Shown here in pieces: positions 42,881 through 53,021 of a DNA stretch of 64,000 nucleotides (positions are counted from its first letter, which is position 1; each line of letters starts with the position of its first letter). The translations under genes were made by a program, and so were the position numbers. The DNA lies in NCBI GenBank assembly GCA_009835985.1, contig VXWI01000034.1:1-64000 (forward strand), written 5' to 3'. The notes under the pieces are model-generated. The model had not been told where the DNA came from. It did no database searches and saw only the letters and a list, made by a program, of their open reading frames with translations. The DNA is from Acidobacteriota bacterium (lineage in GTDB: Bacteria; Acidobacteriota; Vicinamibacteria; Marinacidobacterales; Marinacidobacteraceae).

Positions 42881-44557
42881 ATGAGGCTCCGGGCGCGGGT
42901 CATCCCCCTGCTGATGCCGCTTCTGGTGGGCGCGGCCATCGCGGCAACGATCCTCGGCGTCCAGCCGGCGCGCGGGCTCCCGCCCTCCGACGGGCTGAGA
43001 GTGCTGCTGCAACGGCACTCCAACGTCATCCGGCACATCGAGACGGCGTACCCCCGGCAGATCGATCCGGAGACACTGACCCGGGCGACGGTGTCCGGGA
43101 TGCTCGCCCGGCTGGACCCCCACTCGAACCTCTTCGTTCCGCGCAACTACCGCCAGATGCGCGAGCGGCAGCAGGGAGGCTACGTCGGGCTGGGGATCCG
43201 GGTGCAGCATCAGAACGGCCTCCTGACCGTCGTTTCGCCTTTCGAGGGGACTCCCGCATACCGGCTGGGGATTCGGGCCGGTGACGTGATCTCCCGGATC
43301 GAGGGCGAGGATGCGACGCAGTACACGATGGACGACGCGGTGAACCTGCTCCGGGGTCCCCGCGGGACGCCGGTCAGCATCACCATTACCCGGCCCGGTT
43401 ATGACGCCCCGCTGGACTTCACCGTGATCCGCGACCGGATCCCGCTCAAGAGCGTTCCCTACCACTTCGTGCTCGACGAGCCCGCCGGGTCCGAGAAGAC
43501 CGGCTACGTGCGGGTCTCGGACTTCAACGAGAACACCGACAGCGAGCTACGCGAGGCCATCGCGGAACTTCGTCTCGCCGGGGCCGACCGGCTGCTGGTG
43601 GATCTGCGCCACAACCCGGGCGGACTCCTGAACCAGGCGGTGGCCGTGTCCAACGTCTTCCTGAAACAGCACCAGGAAATCGTTTCCATCCGTGGACGTC
43701 ACTCCGAAAACGATCAGGTCTTCTTCGCCGACAAGCCCGGCCCGTACAGCGATCTCCCGGTGATCGTTCTCGTTTCCCGGGAAAGCGCCTCCGCATCCGA
43801 GATCGTCGCGGGCGCCATCCAGGATCACGACCGCGGGCTCATCCTCGGGGAGAACACGTACGGCAAGGGGCTCGTTCAGTCGGTATTCCAGTTGAAGCAC
43901 GGCTACGCGCTCGGCCTCACCTCCGCGGAGTACTTCACACCGAGTGGCCGCCGGCTCCAGCGCGACTACGACTCGGGAGATTTCCTCGCGTATTTCCAGG
44001 ATCGGGGCGAGCACGAATCGAACGATGAGGCAGGAACCATCGTGTTGACCGGGCTCGGCCGCGAGATCCGGGGCGGGGGAGGCGTCGCGCCGGACCGGGA
44101 GGTCTCAGGTCCGGAACTTCCCGAGGTCCTGGTGGATGTCGAGCAGTACGGAGCGATCTTCCGGTTCGCTACCCGGTTCGTTCCCGCCGACGGCCGGGGG
44201 GCGGTTGACGGCGCGGGGACCCGGCCGGATGAACTGCAGGCGCGGGGTGACCTGATCCGGGCGGTGGATCAGAGTTTCCGGGCTGACGCCGCGACGCTCA
44301 CCGAGTTCTTCGACTTCCTGGTGGAGGAGAGGATTCCGCACGACCGGGACGGACTGGAACGGCATCGCGACGCGGTGGCGCTCCGGATCGAAAGCGAAGT
44401 GTTCAGTCTCCTGTGGGGACCGGGAGCCTCCCGGCGGGCGACCCTGGACCGCGATCCCCAGGTTGCGGCCGCACTCCAGGCGATGCCGGAAGCGGCGTTG
44501 CTGCTTCATGATCCCCAGGCGTACCTGGCCGGGACCACCGGCGGGGAAAGCCACTGA
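42881..44557 (+). CDS. ctpA: Carboxy-terminal processing protease (S41 family, CtpA-like)
   Basis: Periplasmic serine protease, 558 residues. N-terminal signal segment (VIPLLMPLLVGAAIAATILG), a helical domain, a PDZ domain (about 105-185, YVGLGIRVQHQNGLLTVVSPFEGTPAYRLGIRAGDVI region), and the S41 catalytic domain. The nucleophilic Ser lies in VSRESASASEIVAGA and the Lys in ENTYGKGLVQ. The C-terminal 180 residues are an extra helical extension. TAGGAT at 42869-42874 lies just before the ATG, so the transcript could be nearly leaderless. It overlaps no gene and is followed after 3 nt by the HEAT-repeat protein, suggesting they act together. Confidence 0.9.
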   Translation: MRLRARVIPLLMPLLVGAAIAATILGVQPARGLPPSDGLRVLLQRHSNVIRHIETAYPRQIDPETLTRATVSGMLARLDPHSNLFVPRNYRQMRERQQGGYVGLGIRVQHQNGLLTVVSPFEGTPAYRLGIRAGDVISRIEGEDATQYTMDDAVNLLRGPRGTPVSITITRPGYDAPLDFTVIRDRIPLKSVPYHFVLDEPAGSEKTGYVRVSDFNENTDSELREAIAELRLAGADRLLVDLRHNPGGLLNQAVAVSNVFLKQHQEIVSIRGRHSENDQVFFADKPGPYSDLPVIVLVSRESASASEIVAGAIQDHDRGLILGENTYGKGLVQSVFQLKHGYALGLTSAEYFTPSGRRLQRDYDSGDFLAYFQDRGEHESNDEAGTIVLTGLGREIRGGGGVAPDREVSGPELPEVLVDVEQYGAIFRFATRFVPADGRGAVDGAGTRPDELQARGDLIRAVDQSFRADAATLTEFFDFLVEERIPHDRDGLERHRDAVALRIESEVFSLLWGPGASRRATLDRDPQVAAALQAMPEAALLLHDPQAYLAGTTGGESH

Positions 44558-44560
44558 GGA

Positions 44561-45862
44561 ATGCGGGTGATGCGGGGCCGCGCCTCCGCACTCGGGTTCG
44601 CTCTCGCTCTCTCCGTCGCCGCCGCGACGCTCGCGCCGGCGCAGTCGAGCGTCGAGGAGTTGGCCGCCCGACTGGAGAGCAGCGATGCGCGGACCCGCCG
44701 CGACGCGGCGCGCGCGCTCGGTGAAGACGGCTCGACCGAGGCCGTGGCGGCGCTCACTCCCGCGGCGCGCGATGCGGACCGGGACGTGCGCCGCGCCGCG
44801 TTGGAGGCGCTCGCCGCGCTCCGGAGGCCCGATGCCGCGACAGGCCTGATCCTCCTGCTCGAGGACGAGGTTGCCGCGCATCGGCGTGGGGCGATCGGGG
44901 GGCTCGTGGACATCCACCGCCGCGAACCTCCCGCGGGCCGGCGGGAACGCGCGGTCGACTGGTTGCTGCGTCGCGAACAGGAGTTCGCACTCGATCCGCT
45001 GCGCCCGGTCGAACGCCGCGTCGCCGATGCCCTGGCGGCGCGACTCGACGACGAGGACACCCAGAATCGGAGGCTTGCCGCCGAGGCGCTCGGCGTATTG
45101 CACGCGGCCACGGGGGCGTCGGCGCTCGCGCGCACCGCGGCCGGCGACCCGGATGGCGAGGCGCGACGGAAGGCGGTGGCGTCCCTGGGCCTGATCGGGA
45201 CCGAGGAAGCCGGGGAGAGCCTGCTCTCCATGGTGGAGGACGCCGAGCTTCAGCGGCACGTCGTCCGGGCGCTGGGACGGATGGCATTCCCTCCCGCGAC
45301 GCCGGCGTTGGTTGCGATCTACGACCGCGATCCCGGCAACGACCTCGCACGGGACGCACTGGAGGGACTGGCCAGGATCGGGGCGGTCGAGGCGCGGGGG
45401 ACGTTCTACCACGAACTCTCGAGCCGGGACGCGCGCCGGCGCGAGTATGCGGCCGAGGGGTTGGGCCGGCTGGAGGATCCCACGCTCGTGGACGGCTTGA
45501 TCCGGGATTTCCTTCGCGAGGAGGACGCCCGGGTGCAGCTCGCCTTCTGTTTTGCGCTGGTGCGCCTGGGTCAGACCCCCTTCGTGGACCGGGTCGTGCT
45601 ATCGCTTTCCGACCGGCGCCTCCGGGAGGCTGCCCGCCAGTACGGGTTGGAACTGGCAACCAAGCACCTCGACGAGTTTCTGGGGTACCTGGACGACCCG
45701 GACCGGGAGGTCCGGCTCGAACTCATCGCGCTGCTGGAGCGTCTGGGGGACCGGGCCGCGATTCCGAAGCTCGAAGAAATCGGCGAGGACGCCGACAGCG
45801 AAATCGCGGATCGCGCCCGGGCAGCGGCACGGGTCCTGACCCGCCGGAGCGAGGCTCGATAG
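44561..45862 (+). CDS. Exported HEAT-repeat protein
   Basis: 433 residues. Signal peptide (about 1-28, ending APAQS) followed by HEAT/PBS-lyase-type repeats through most of the chain: ESSDARTRRDAARALGEDGSTEAVAAL, DADRDVRRAALEALAALRRPDAATGL, DEDTQNRRLAAEALGVLHAATGASAL and others near 245-330 and 385-430 (each about 30 residues). A scaffold or binding protein in the periplasm. It follows ctpA by 3 nt; an adaptor role for that protease is plausible, as TPR or HEAT adaptors deliver substrates to S41 proteases in other bacteria. No specific family name can be given. Confidence 0.78.
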   Translation: MRVMRGRASALGFALALSVAAATLAPAQSSVEELAARLESSDARTRRDAARALGEDGSTEAVAALTPAARDADRDVRRAALEALAALRRPDAATGLILLLEDEVAAHRRGAIGGLVDIHRREPPAGRRERAVDWLLRREQEFALDPLRPVERRVADALAARLDDEDTQNRRLAAEALGVLHAATGASALARTAAGDPDGEARRKAVASLGLIGTEEAGESLLSMVEDAELQRHVVRALGRMAFPPATPALVAIYDRDPGNDLARDALEGLARIGAVEARGTFYHELSSRDARRREYAAEGLGRLEDPTLVDGLIRDFLREEDARVQLAFCFALVRLGQTPFVDRVVLSLSDRRLREAARQYGLELATKHLDEFLGYLDDPDREVRLELIALLERLGDRAAIPKLEEIGEDADSEIADRARAAARVLTRRSEAR

Positions 45863-45914
45863 CCGCGCGCCACCGCTGCGGGAGCCTTGTGCGGGGACTT
45901 TCGGCGCGGCCGGG

Positions 45915-47381
45915 TTGAACGGCGAAGGAAAGGGTGAGACCATCGTGAACGTGCCCAGCGGCTTCTCTTCTCCCTTGGCGCCGGACCGGTCCCCCCGGCG
46001 TCCGTACTTGACCGGGCTCCTGCTTCTCGGCATGAGTGGCGCAGGCTTTCTCCTTCCGGTCGCGGAAGCGGAGCTTCCCTCCCGGAAGTCCGTATGGCCC
46101 GAGGTTCAGCGCGACGGCAAGTCGCTGGTGATCGGCCGGTTCGTCGGCAAGTTCGAGAGCCCCGACTTTCGTTCGCGCCGCATTGTCCTGCGCCATCGCG
46201 ACACCGGCCGGAACGAGACCCTTTCGGTGGACGACGGGCTCGGCCTGATCAACGAGCTGGTTCCCCCGGGTGTCTATGACGTGGAGGCGATCGAAGCCGT
46301 CTACTTCCCGAACATCCGTCCAATGAACACCCGCCGGTTCCGGCCGATCCGGCAGCGGTTCACCGTGGCGCCCCGGGATCACGAACGGGGAGAGACCCTG
46401 ATCTCCGTTCCCGCGGACCGTCCGGTCTACATCGGGACCATCCGGGCCGGCGCCGAGCGGCAGGGGATGGTCTACGAGGGGCAGAAGCTCCGGGTTCTCG
46501 ATGACTTCGACGTCGCGATGGAGCGGCTCGCCACCTCGTATCCACTCCTCGCGGCCAGCCTGAGCGAGCGGGCCGTGGTGCCGCAGCGGCACTTCATGCT
46601 CCGTCCGACCGTGCCGGAACCCCCGCTCGAGATGATCGTCGGGATGGAGGATCCGATCCGGCAGGCGCGCCGCTACATCGAGGACGGGAAGTTCGAACAG
46701 GCGATCAACTGGCTCTCGACGTTCATGCCGGTCTCCGACGCGCAGCGCAATGACGTTCGCCTGCTGATCGGCGAATCTCACCTCGGCTCACGCAACCTGG
46801 ACCTCGCCATCGAAGAACTCGGGGAGGTACTCCTCCAGGATCCGACGAACCTGCGGGCGCTCCGGTTGCTCGCGCGCTCCCATTCGCTGAACGGCGACCT
46901 CGAGGACACCGAGAGCCTCTACCGGGCGCTGCTCGACATTCGCCCGCGCGATGCCGAAGCCCACCTGCAGCTCGGGTATCTCCATGCCCTGCGCTCGGAC
47001 GGCGTCGGCGCCGAAGCGGCGTTCGAAATCGCGTTCGAAACGGACTTCGACTACCTCATGCACGATCTCGCCCCGTTCCTCATGGCGGTGCGGGAGCGTG
47101 CCAGCAACCCGGGCATCCTCTACGAGCCCCCCGTGCTCAGGAGCACGCCGGTACCCATGCGGGGTTCGGGCGGTTCGCGGCGTTCCTCGGAGCGCGACGG
47201 GATCATGGTCCTCATCGACCACCGCGGCCGGGTCAAGTCCGCGCACTTTGCGCCCGAGAGTTCGGGGCGGGTCCACCAGCTGATGATGTCCCTGGTCCGC
47301 GGCCGCTACGCCCCGGCCACGCTCAACGGAGTCGCCGTGCCGGCCATCATGGCGCTCGGCAACTTCGGCGCCGACCGCTAA
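45915..47381 (+). CDS. Exported TPR protein with C-terminal TonB-like/DUF segment
   Basis: 488 residues from TTG 45915; GTG 45945 is an equally likely start. Signal anchor around 33-50 (LTGLLLLGMSGAGFLLPVAEAE). Residues 55-200 look beta-rich (SLVIGRFVGKFESPDF, LVPPGVYDVEAIEAVYF). About 220-370 has TPR-like helices (PIRQARRYIEDGKFEQAINWLSTF, NLDLAIEELGEVLLQDPTNLRALRLLARSHSL, DTESLYRALLDIRPRDAEAHLQLGYLHAL). The C-terminal 65 residues (DHRGRVKSAHFAPESSGRV...RGRYAPATLNGVAVPAIMAL) resemble a TonB C-terminal fold. Function unknown; possibly envelope-associated. Confidence 0.68.
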   Translation: MNGEGKGETIVNVPSGFSSPLAPDRSPRRPYLTGLLLLGMSGAGFLLPVAEAELPSRKSVWPEVQRDGKSLVIGRFVGKFESPDFRSRRIVLRHRDTGRNETLSVDDGLGLINELVPPGVYDVEAIEAVYFPNIRPMNTRRFRPIRQRFTVAPRDHERGETLISVPADRPVYIGTIRAGAERQGMVYEGQKLRVLDDFDVAMERLATSYPLLAASLSERAVVPQRHFMLRPTVPEPPLEMIVGMEDPIRQARRYIEDGKFEQAINWLSTFMPVSDAQRNDVRLLIGESHLGSRNLDLAIEELGEVLLQDPTNLRALRLLARSHSLNGDLEDTESLYRALLDIRPRDAEAHLQLGYLHALRSDGVGAEAAFEIAFETDFDYLMHDLAPFLMAVRERASNPGILYEPPVLRSTPVPMRGSGGSRRSSERDGIMVLIDHRGRVKSAHFAPESSGRVHQLMMSLVRGRYAPATLNGVAVPAIMALGNFGADR

Positions 47382-47402
47382 CCGTCGGCTGGGGCGGATC
47401 CG

Positions 47403-48173
47403 TCAGGGCGTTCCCGCCGGGAGCGCCAGAACCCGGTCCACCTCGGCTTCGAGCACTTCGAAGGGCTGGTCCGTGCTCGGGGCCGGATGCAGGAGTCCCT
47501 CGCGGTCGATGAGGAAGTTGGCCGGATAGCGGGCGGTCTCGACGAAGATGTCCGGCATGACGCCGTCCTCGAGCGCTCCGGGAAGGAGCAGCGGGTAGTC
47601 CACGGACAGGACGTCTCGGCGAAAGCCCTGCTGGACGGCCTCTTCCTCGGTGGAGATGCCGTAGACGAGGAAACCGTCGTCCGCGCGGTCCCGCGCCAGC
47701 CGGTCCAGTTCGGGCATCTCGGCTCGGCAGGGCGGGCACCAGGTCGCCCAGATGTTCACGAGGACGACGGACCCTCGGTGATCGGAGAGACGATGGACCC
47801 CGCCATCAAGGTCCCGGGCGAGGAAGTCGGGAGCGGCCACCCCGGACAGCGCCAGGTTGGCCGCCTGCCGGGCCCGCCGGACGGCGCCCCCGATGGGGAC
47901 GGTCACGAGGCCGAGCGACAGGAGCGCCACCGACACGGCCACCCACCCGGTCCAGCGGAGGCCGCCGTCCCGATAGCCGCGCCATGCCCGATGGAGCGCG
48001 AACGCGGGAGGAAGCAGCATGACGACCGCCACCGCCCCCAGGCGAAAGAGGTAGTCCGCGTCCGGGTTCGCGCTCAGCCGGGTGAGGACGAGATACGTGC
48101 CCGCCCCCAGGAATGCGGAGACAAGGGGCGAGAGGACGCCGGGCCAGAAGGGAGAACGGGGTGTGCCGGTCAT
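47403..48173 (-). CDS. Membrane-anchored thioredoxin-like protein (TlpA/ResA type)
   Basis: 256 residues. About three or four hydrophobic segments in the first 100 residues, then a TlpA-like domain: APDFLARDLDGGVHRLSDHRGSVVLVNIWATWCPPCRAEMPEL is spread over 113-155 with the redox CPPC motif (WCPPC). NFLIDREG near the end is the cis-Pro region. It would reduce periplasmic disulfides, for example in apocytochromes or transport proteins. Last gene of a five-gene minus-strand operon; it overlaps the epimerase by 4 bp. Confidence 0.85.
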   Translation of the reverse strand: MTGTPRSPFWPGVLSPLVSAFLGAGTYLVLTRLSANPDADYLFRLGAVAVVMLLPPAFALHRAWRGYRDGGLRWTGWVAVSVALLSLGLVTVPIGGAVRRARQAANLALSGVAAPDFLARDLDGGVHRLSDHRGSVVLVNIWATWCPPCRAEMPELDRLARDRADDGFLVYGISTEEEAVQQGFRRDVLSVDYPLLLPGALEDGVMPDIFVETARYPANFLIDREGLLHPAPSTDQPFEVLEAEVDRVLALPAGTP

Positions 48174-49189
48174 CGGGGCAATCTAACCGGATGCTGGTAC
48201 CGCCGCCGGATGCCCGGAATCAGGTAGCGGGAGAAGAGCGTTTCCTCGTCGTGCGCGGGAGCAAAACCGAAGTCCCGGCGGGCCGCCGCGTCGTCCACGG
48301 CGCCGGGCCAGCTCGCCACGATCCGGTCGCGCCGCGGGTCTAGCTCAAACCGGACCTCCAGGTCCGGAAAATCCCGGGCAACCCGCGCGATGATCTCGGC
48401 GGCCGAAAGGCTGGCCCCGCCGAGGTTGTAGGCGCTCCGGGTCAGGGAGGACTTCTCGCGGAACGCGAGGCGCAGGATCCCCTCGACCGCATCGGGCATG
48501 GCGCAGAAGGGCAGGCGGGCCCCTCGGTGGACGAAGCAGGAGTAGGGCTCGCTCCGGGCGGCCGCATGGATGAGTTCCGGGGCCCAGTCGCTCGTCCCTC
48601 CCTGCGGCAGGGTGTCCGAGGAAATGAGGCCGGGGAGGCGCACCGCCCGGAAGTCGAGGCCACCGCCCAGCCGCTCGACGATAGCGCCGAGGCGCTCGAC
48701 ATAGAGTTTCTGGGCGCCATAGAGCGTGGCCGGGTCGAGATGCTCGTCTTCGCTGACGGGCGCCGCCACCTCCTTGGCCTCCTGGGACGGGAGGCCGTAT
48801 ACCGCGATCGAACTCGGGAATACGAAGCGGACGGGTTCGTCGGAGGTGGCGAGGTCCGCGGCGAGGGCGAGGACGCGGGCGGCGCCGTCCGCATTGACCC
48901 GGTGGGCGAGGACCGGCACCGATTCGGCCCGGGTCGAGAGGATCGCGGCGAGGTGAAAGATGAGAGTGGGGCGATACCGGCGGAGAAGCCCTTCCCACAG
49001 TGCGGGATCGAGGATGTCGCCCCGGAAGTGCTCCCGGTGGGAGCGCCCGGGGGCCCCGGCGGACAGTGGACGGAGATCCACCGTCACGATGGGTTGGCCG
49101 CCACCCTCGGCCAGCCGGTGGAGGAGGGCCTGGCCGATCTCGCCCGCAGCGCCCGTGATCAGCGTGACCGGAATCCGTCCGCCGCTCAT
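48170..49189 (-). CDS. NAD-dependent epimerase/dehydratase family protein
   Basis: 339 residues, extended short-chain dehydrogenase fold. VTLITGAAGEIGQALLHRL holds the GxxGxxG NAD loop, the catalytic pair is YGAQK (Tyr, Lys), SSIAVYG carries the Ser, and LPGLIS and FVHRGARLPFCAMPDAVEGIL are typical of D-erythronate/L-threonine dehydrogenase-like members. The substrate cannot be fixed; a hydroxy-acid or sugar-nucleotide is possible. Starts ATG over the esterase stop (4-bp overlap). Confidence 0.8.
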   Translation of the reverse strand: MSGGRIPVTLITGAAGEIGQALLHRLAEGGGQPIVTVDLRPLSAGAPGRSHREHFRGDILDPALWEGLLRRYRPTLIFHLAAILSTRAESVPVLAHRVNADGAARVLALAADLATSDEPVRFVFPSSIAVYGLPSQEAKEVAAPVSEDEHLDPATLYGAQKLYVERLGAIVERLGGGLDFRAVRLPGLISSDTLPQGGTSDWAPELIHAAARSEPYSCFVHRGARLPFCAMPDAVEGILRLAFREKSSLTRSAYNLGGASLSAAEIIARVARDFPDLEVRFELDPRRDRIVASWPGAVDDAAARRDFGFAPAHDEETLFSRYLIPGIRRRYQHPVRLPR

Positions 49190-49875
49190 GTCGAGGGGCC
49201 GCTCCTGGCGGACGGGGTCTCCAGCACGCGCCGCAGGAAGACGCCGATGTCCCGGATCTCGGCCTCGGCGACCTGGTGCGCCATGGGGTATTCGTGGTAC
49301 TCCACGGTCCACCCCGCATTCGCGAGAATCCGGCCGCTCACGCCGGCGAAGTGGACCGGGATCAGCGGATCGAACGAGCCGTGCGCCTGGAAGATGGGGG
49401 CAGGGGTTTCCGGCGGGGACGCGACGGCATCCGTGACCGGGAGGTAGGTGGAAAGAGCCACCACTCCGGCCGGCAGGATGGGTGGCTCGCCCGAGGAAGC
49501 GGTGCAGGTGGCGGCGTGGAGGACAACCGCGCCACCCTGGGAGAACCCGGCGAGGACCAGGCGATCGGGCGGAATCCCCCGGTCGGCCTCCAACTCCACC
49601 AGGGAGCGCACGCCGGCGACCGATTCCGCCAGGTGTTCCCGGTTGATGCCCGCGTCGCGCTGCACGGACTCGATGTCGAACCAGGCGCGCATCTCCATCC
49701 CGCCGTTGAGGGTCACCGGACGGAAGGGCGCCTCGGGGAACACAAACCGGACGCCCGCGGACCGGGGCAGCCGAAGCGCTGGAACGATGGGCTCGAAGTC
49801 GTGTCCGTCGGCGCCGAGTCCGTGGAGCCAGATGACCGTCGCGCGATGCGCCCCGGCGGGAGGCACTTCCACCAC
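49186..49875 (-). CDS. Carboxylesterase / phospholipase family alpha-beta hydrolase
   Basis: 229 residues. Matches the acyl-protein thioesterase/carboxylesterase family: VIWLHGLGADGHDFEPIVPAL at the start, GFSQGG with the nucleophilic Ser (about residue 112), QAHGSFDPLIP with the acid, and EYPMAHQVAEAE with the His. Cytoplasmic, no signal. Acts on short-chain or lipid esters. Starts GTG at 49875, 69 bp after the aminotransferase fusion. Confidence 0.85.
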   Translation of the reverse strand: MVEVPPAGAHRATVIWLHGLGADGHDFEPIVPALRLPRSAGVRFVFPEAPFRPVTLNGGMEMRAWFDIESVQRDAGINREHLAESVAGVRSLVELEADRGIPPDRLVLAGFSQGGAVVLHAATCTASSGEPPILPAGVVALSTYLPVTDAVASPPETPAPIFQAHGSFDPLIPVHFAGVSGRILANAGWTVEYHEYPMAHQVAEAEIRDIGVFLRRVLETPSARSGPST

Positions 49876-49943
49876 GCTCCACCGGGGCGCCGAGCGTGAA
49901 GCGGGGCCGGAGGGACTCCTGGGCGCGGGTTCAGGGGGACGGC

Positions 49944-52900
49944 TCAGAACTGCTCCTCCAGGACGGTTTCGAGGACTTCCAGGTAGTGGGCGGCGTCGGC
50001 GGAGGAGAAGGGCAGGGGCGGCTTGAGCTTGATGACGTTGGCATCCGGCCCGTCGGTGCTGTTGAGGATCCCGAAATCGCGGAGCCGGTTCACGAGCCGC
50101 CGGGCCTCCTCGGTAGCGGGCTCGCGGTTCGACGGGTCCCGGACCATTTCAAACCCGAGAAAGAGTCCGCGTCCCCGAACCTCGCCGAGGATAGGGTAGC
50201 GGCTCGCGAGCGCCGTCAGCCCGCCGAGCAGGTGCTCGCCGACGGCTTCGGCGTGTTCCGCGAGCCGTTCGTCCCGGATCACGTCGAGGACGGCGAGTCC
50301 CGCGGCGCAGGAGACCGGGTTTCCGCCGAAGGTGTTGAAGTACTCCATCCCGGTCTCGAAGGACCGGGCGAGTTCGCGGGTGGTCACCACCGCGCCGAGC
50401 GGATGTCCGTTCCCGGCCGGTTTTCCGAGCGTCACGATGTCCGGAGTCAGCCGGTCCCGCGTGTCCTGCACGGCGAGAAAGGCCCAGAACTCCGGCCCGG
50501 TCCTGCCGAAGCCGGTCTGGACCTCGTCGGCCACGATCACGCCGCCGGCGCTCCGTACCGCCCCGTAGAGCGCTCTCAGGTAACCCGGAGGCGGCACGAT
50601 CTGGCCACCGCAGCTCAGGATGGCCTCCCCGATCAGAGTCGCCGGTCCCGCCGCCCGGACCCGGGACCCGGCGTCCGCGATCAGGGACGCCGGGAAGTTG
50701 CCGTCACGCTCCCGGAACCGGCCGCGGTACCCGTCCGGCATGGGCAACCGGTGGAGCCACGGCGGCCCGGGCCGTCCTCCGCGGCCATCGAGCTTGTAGG
50801 GGCTGACCTCGATGAGCGACGTGAGGTTGCCGTGATAGCCCCCATCGAACGCCAGCGTCTCCTGCCGCCCCAGGTGGGCCCGGGCGATGCGGAGCGCAAG
50901 GTCGTTCGCCTCGCTGCCGGAATTCGTGAGGAACACCACCTCCAGCGGCGCGGGGAAGGCGTCCCCGAGGCGTTCGGCGTAGTCGGTGAGCTGGCGGTAG
51001 AGGTAGCGGGTGTTCGTGTTGAGGAGGGCGGCCTGCCGGGAGATGGCGTCCGCGACCCGCGGGTGCGCGTGCCCCACATGCGCGACGTTGTTGACCATGT
51101 CGAGGTAGTCGCGTCCGGTGTCGTCGTAGAGGCGCGCGCCGCGGCCGCGCGCCACCCGGATGGGGACATCGTAGGAGATGCTGAGGGCGTTGCTGAACCG
51201 CCGCCTGCGGGTCTCGAAAAGGCGGCGGCCGCGCTTCTCGCGGACGTCGGGCCGAACACGGGCTTCGGGTCCGAGGCGGAAGAAGTCCAGCGGATCGGCG
51301 CACAGTGCGGCAAGGACCGGCAGGTCCGCGGCGGACGTCCGCCGAGGCGGTTGGGTGTCGAGCCGGCTCAGGAGCACCTGGAACTGGAGGTGGGGAGGCG
51401 GGTTGCCGCCCCCTGCCGGGTCCGCGACAGTTCCGAGCGCTTCTCCGGCCTCGACCCCGCGCCCCGGAACCAGTGTCTCGAGGGATCCGCGGTCGAGATG
51501 ACGGTAGGAGGTCCAAAAGACTTCTCCGTCGAACACGTGGCGGATGCCGGCCGAAACACCGGTCCCGGAATCGCCGGGGCGATCGCTGCTCCAGTCCACA
51601 TCTCCGGCGAGGGGAGCCCGGACCACGGTCCCCGCGGGAGCGAAGATCTCGATCCCCAGTTGAAGGGTGGCCGGTTCCGCTGGCGGCCGCTGGGGACGCT
51701 CCCGCGCCACCGTTTCGGGAACGCGCGGTTCGAGATACCGGCCGATCCCGATGCCCGCTGTCCCGGTGGCGGCGGCCACGGTCGCGCGGAGAGTCTCGGC
51801 GGCGGCGCCCGGATCGATCGCCGGGCTCTCCGGGGAGAGGTCCAGCGCGATCGGGGCCGCGGGTAGCGTGACCGGAGGTGTGGCTTGCGCGGCGGCGCGC
51901 TGGACGGCAGCGCGCCGTGCCGCCAGGCGCGGCAGGGGGGAGAAGCCCGCGGCCAACCGGAACCGTCCCGTGGTGACTTCCGCCACCTCCGCCTCGATGG
52001 CCCGGAGGACACGCCACACTCCGGCCTGGCTCACCATCAGATACTCATCCGCCGCGGCTCCGGCAACCCGGGCCCGCCTGAGGACCGCAACCCCGGCGCT
52101 CACGAGCGCCCGGGTCGCGAGGGCGACCCTGAAGAGATCCGCCTCTGACTCGCTCAGCGGCCGTTCACCCGCGAATCCGGCGAGCACCCGCGCGGCCGCC
52201 GGAAGCGGTTCGAACGCGGTGGCGGTGGTGTAGAGGGCTGCCGTCGCCGCTTCGCAGATCAGCGGACCCCGGACGGAGTCCCCGAAGTCCAGGAGCGCAA
52301 CGTCCTCCGGTTTCGCCGTTTCGGGGGTTCCTGCGGCGAGGAGGAGGTTGTCGTCGTTGGCGTCGTTGTGGAGGGCGCCGCCGGGCAGAGCCAGGAGGTC
52401 CGGCAGGTCGTCCTGTACGGCGTCGGCGACACCCTGGTAGGTCGCGACGCTGTCCTCCCCGCGGAAGATCCCGGAAGCCGCCGCGATGACGGCGGGAGCG
52501 TGGGCCGGCGCCCAGGGAATCTCCAGGACGTCCAGTTCGGGATGGTCGAAACCAGCGAGGGCGCGCTGCACCCGCCCGACAAGCGCACCGACCGATTCCA
52601 GCAAGGCGTGCGGCCGCCGCCGGAAGGCGGAGAGCGGCAGGCCCTCGAGGTAGCGAAACAGACGCACCCGGTGCCCGCGCCCGCCGAAGTCCCGCCGCCC
52701 CGGCAGCGCGCCGGTGGTGGTCGGTACGGCCTCGGGGAGGCGCAGCGCCGGGTCGCGTTCGCGGGCCCGCGCGATAAGAGCCTGCTGCAGCGCGAGCCGT
52801 TCGGGCCGCTCGGACGCGCTACTGACCTTGAGCACGAACCGCTCGCCGGAATCGCCTTCGAGCAGGAAGTTGGCATCGCGCTCGCCGGGAAGCGGAGTGG

Positions 52901-53021
52901 CGTGCCCCTTCAGTCCCCACAGTTCGCCCGCGACGGCTGCCGCCTCATGGACGCCGATCCGCGGCCGGTGCCTCAGGGGGTCGATGGCGAAGGGGAGCTC
53001 CCGAGCCTGCCCGGCGGGCAT
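49944..53021 (-). CDS. Three-domain fusion: phosphotransferase (APH/choline-kinase-like), degenerate M23 peptidase, class-III aminotransferase
   Basis: 1025 residues. About 1-390 is a kinase of the APH family: [12 protein letters not shown] (catalytic loop HxDxxxxN) and [10 protein letters not shown] (metal Asp). About 440-580 is an M23-like fold ([47 protein letters not shown]) in which the usual HxxxD and HxH zinc ligands read QLGIE and HLQ, so it is probably inactive. About 600-1025 is a class-III PLP aminotransferase ([47 protein letters not shown] with the PLP Lys). Similar large fusions exist in other phyla; relatives act on phospho-amino alcohols. Start ATG 53021 overlaps the dehydrogenase stop (ATGA), suggesting an amine/aldehyde pathway. 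Confidence 0.85.
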   Translation of the reverse strand: MPAGQARELPFAIDPLRHRPRIGVHEAAAVAGELWGLKGHATPLPGERDANFLLEGDSGERFVLKVSSASERPERLALQQALIARARERDPALRLPEAVPTTTGALPGRRDFGGRGHRVRLFRYLEGLPLSAFRRRPHALLESVGALVGRVQRALAGFDHPELDVLEIPWAPAHAPAVIAAASGIFRGEDSVATYQGVADAVQDDLPDLLALPGGALHNDANDDNLLLAAGTPETAKPEDVALLDFGDSVRGPLICEAATAALYTTATAFEPLPAAARVLAGFAGERPLSESEADLFRVALATRALVSAGVAVLRRARVAGAAADEYLMVSQAGVWRVLRAIEAEVAEVTTGRFRLAAGFSPLPRLAARRAAVQRAAAQATPPVTLPAAPIALDLSPESPAIDPGAAAETLRATVAAATGTAGIGIGRYLEPRVPETVARERPQRPPAEPATLQLGIEIFAPAGTVVRAPLAGDVDWSSDRPGDSGTGVSAGIRHVFDGEVFWTSYRHLDRGSLETLVPGRGVEAGEALGTVADPAGGGNPPPHLQFQVLLSRLDTQPPRRTSAADLPVLAALCADPLDFFRLGPEARVRPDVREKRGRRLFETRRRRFSNALSISYDVPIRVARGRGARLYDDTGRDYLDMVNNVAHVGHAHPRVADAISRQAALLNTNTRYLYRQLTDYAERLGDAFPAPLEVVFLTNSGSEANDLALRIARAHLGRQETLAFDGGYHGNLTSLIEVSPYKLDGRGGRPGPPWLHRLPMPDGYRGRFRERDGNFPASLIADAGSRVRAAGPATLIGEAILSCGGQIVPPPGYLRALYGAVRSAGGVIVADEVQTGFGRTGPEFWAFLAVQDTRDRLTPDIVTLGKPAGNGHPLGAVVTTRELARSFETGMEYFNTFGGNPVSCAAGLAVLDVIRDERLAEHAEAVGEHLLGGLTALASRYPILGEVRGRGLFLGFEMVRDPSNREPATEEARRLVNRLRDFGILNSTDGPDANVIKLKPPLPFSSADAAHYLEVLETVLEEQF

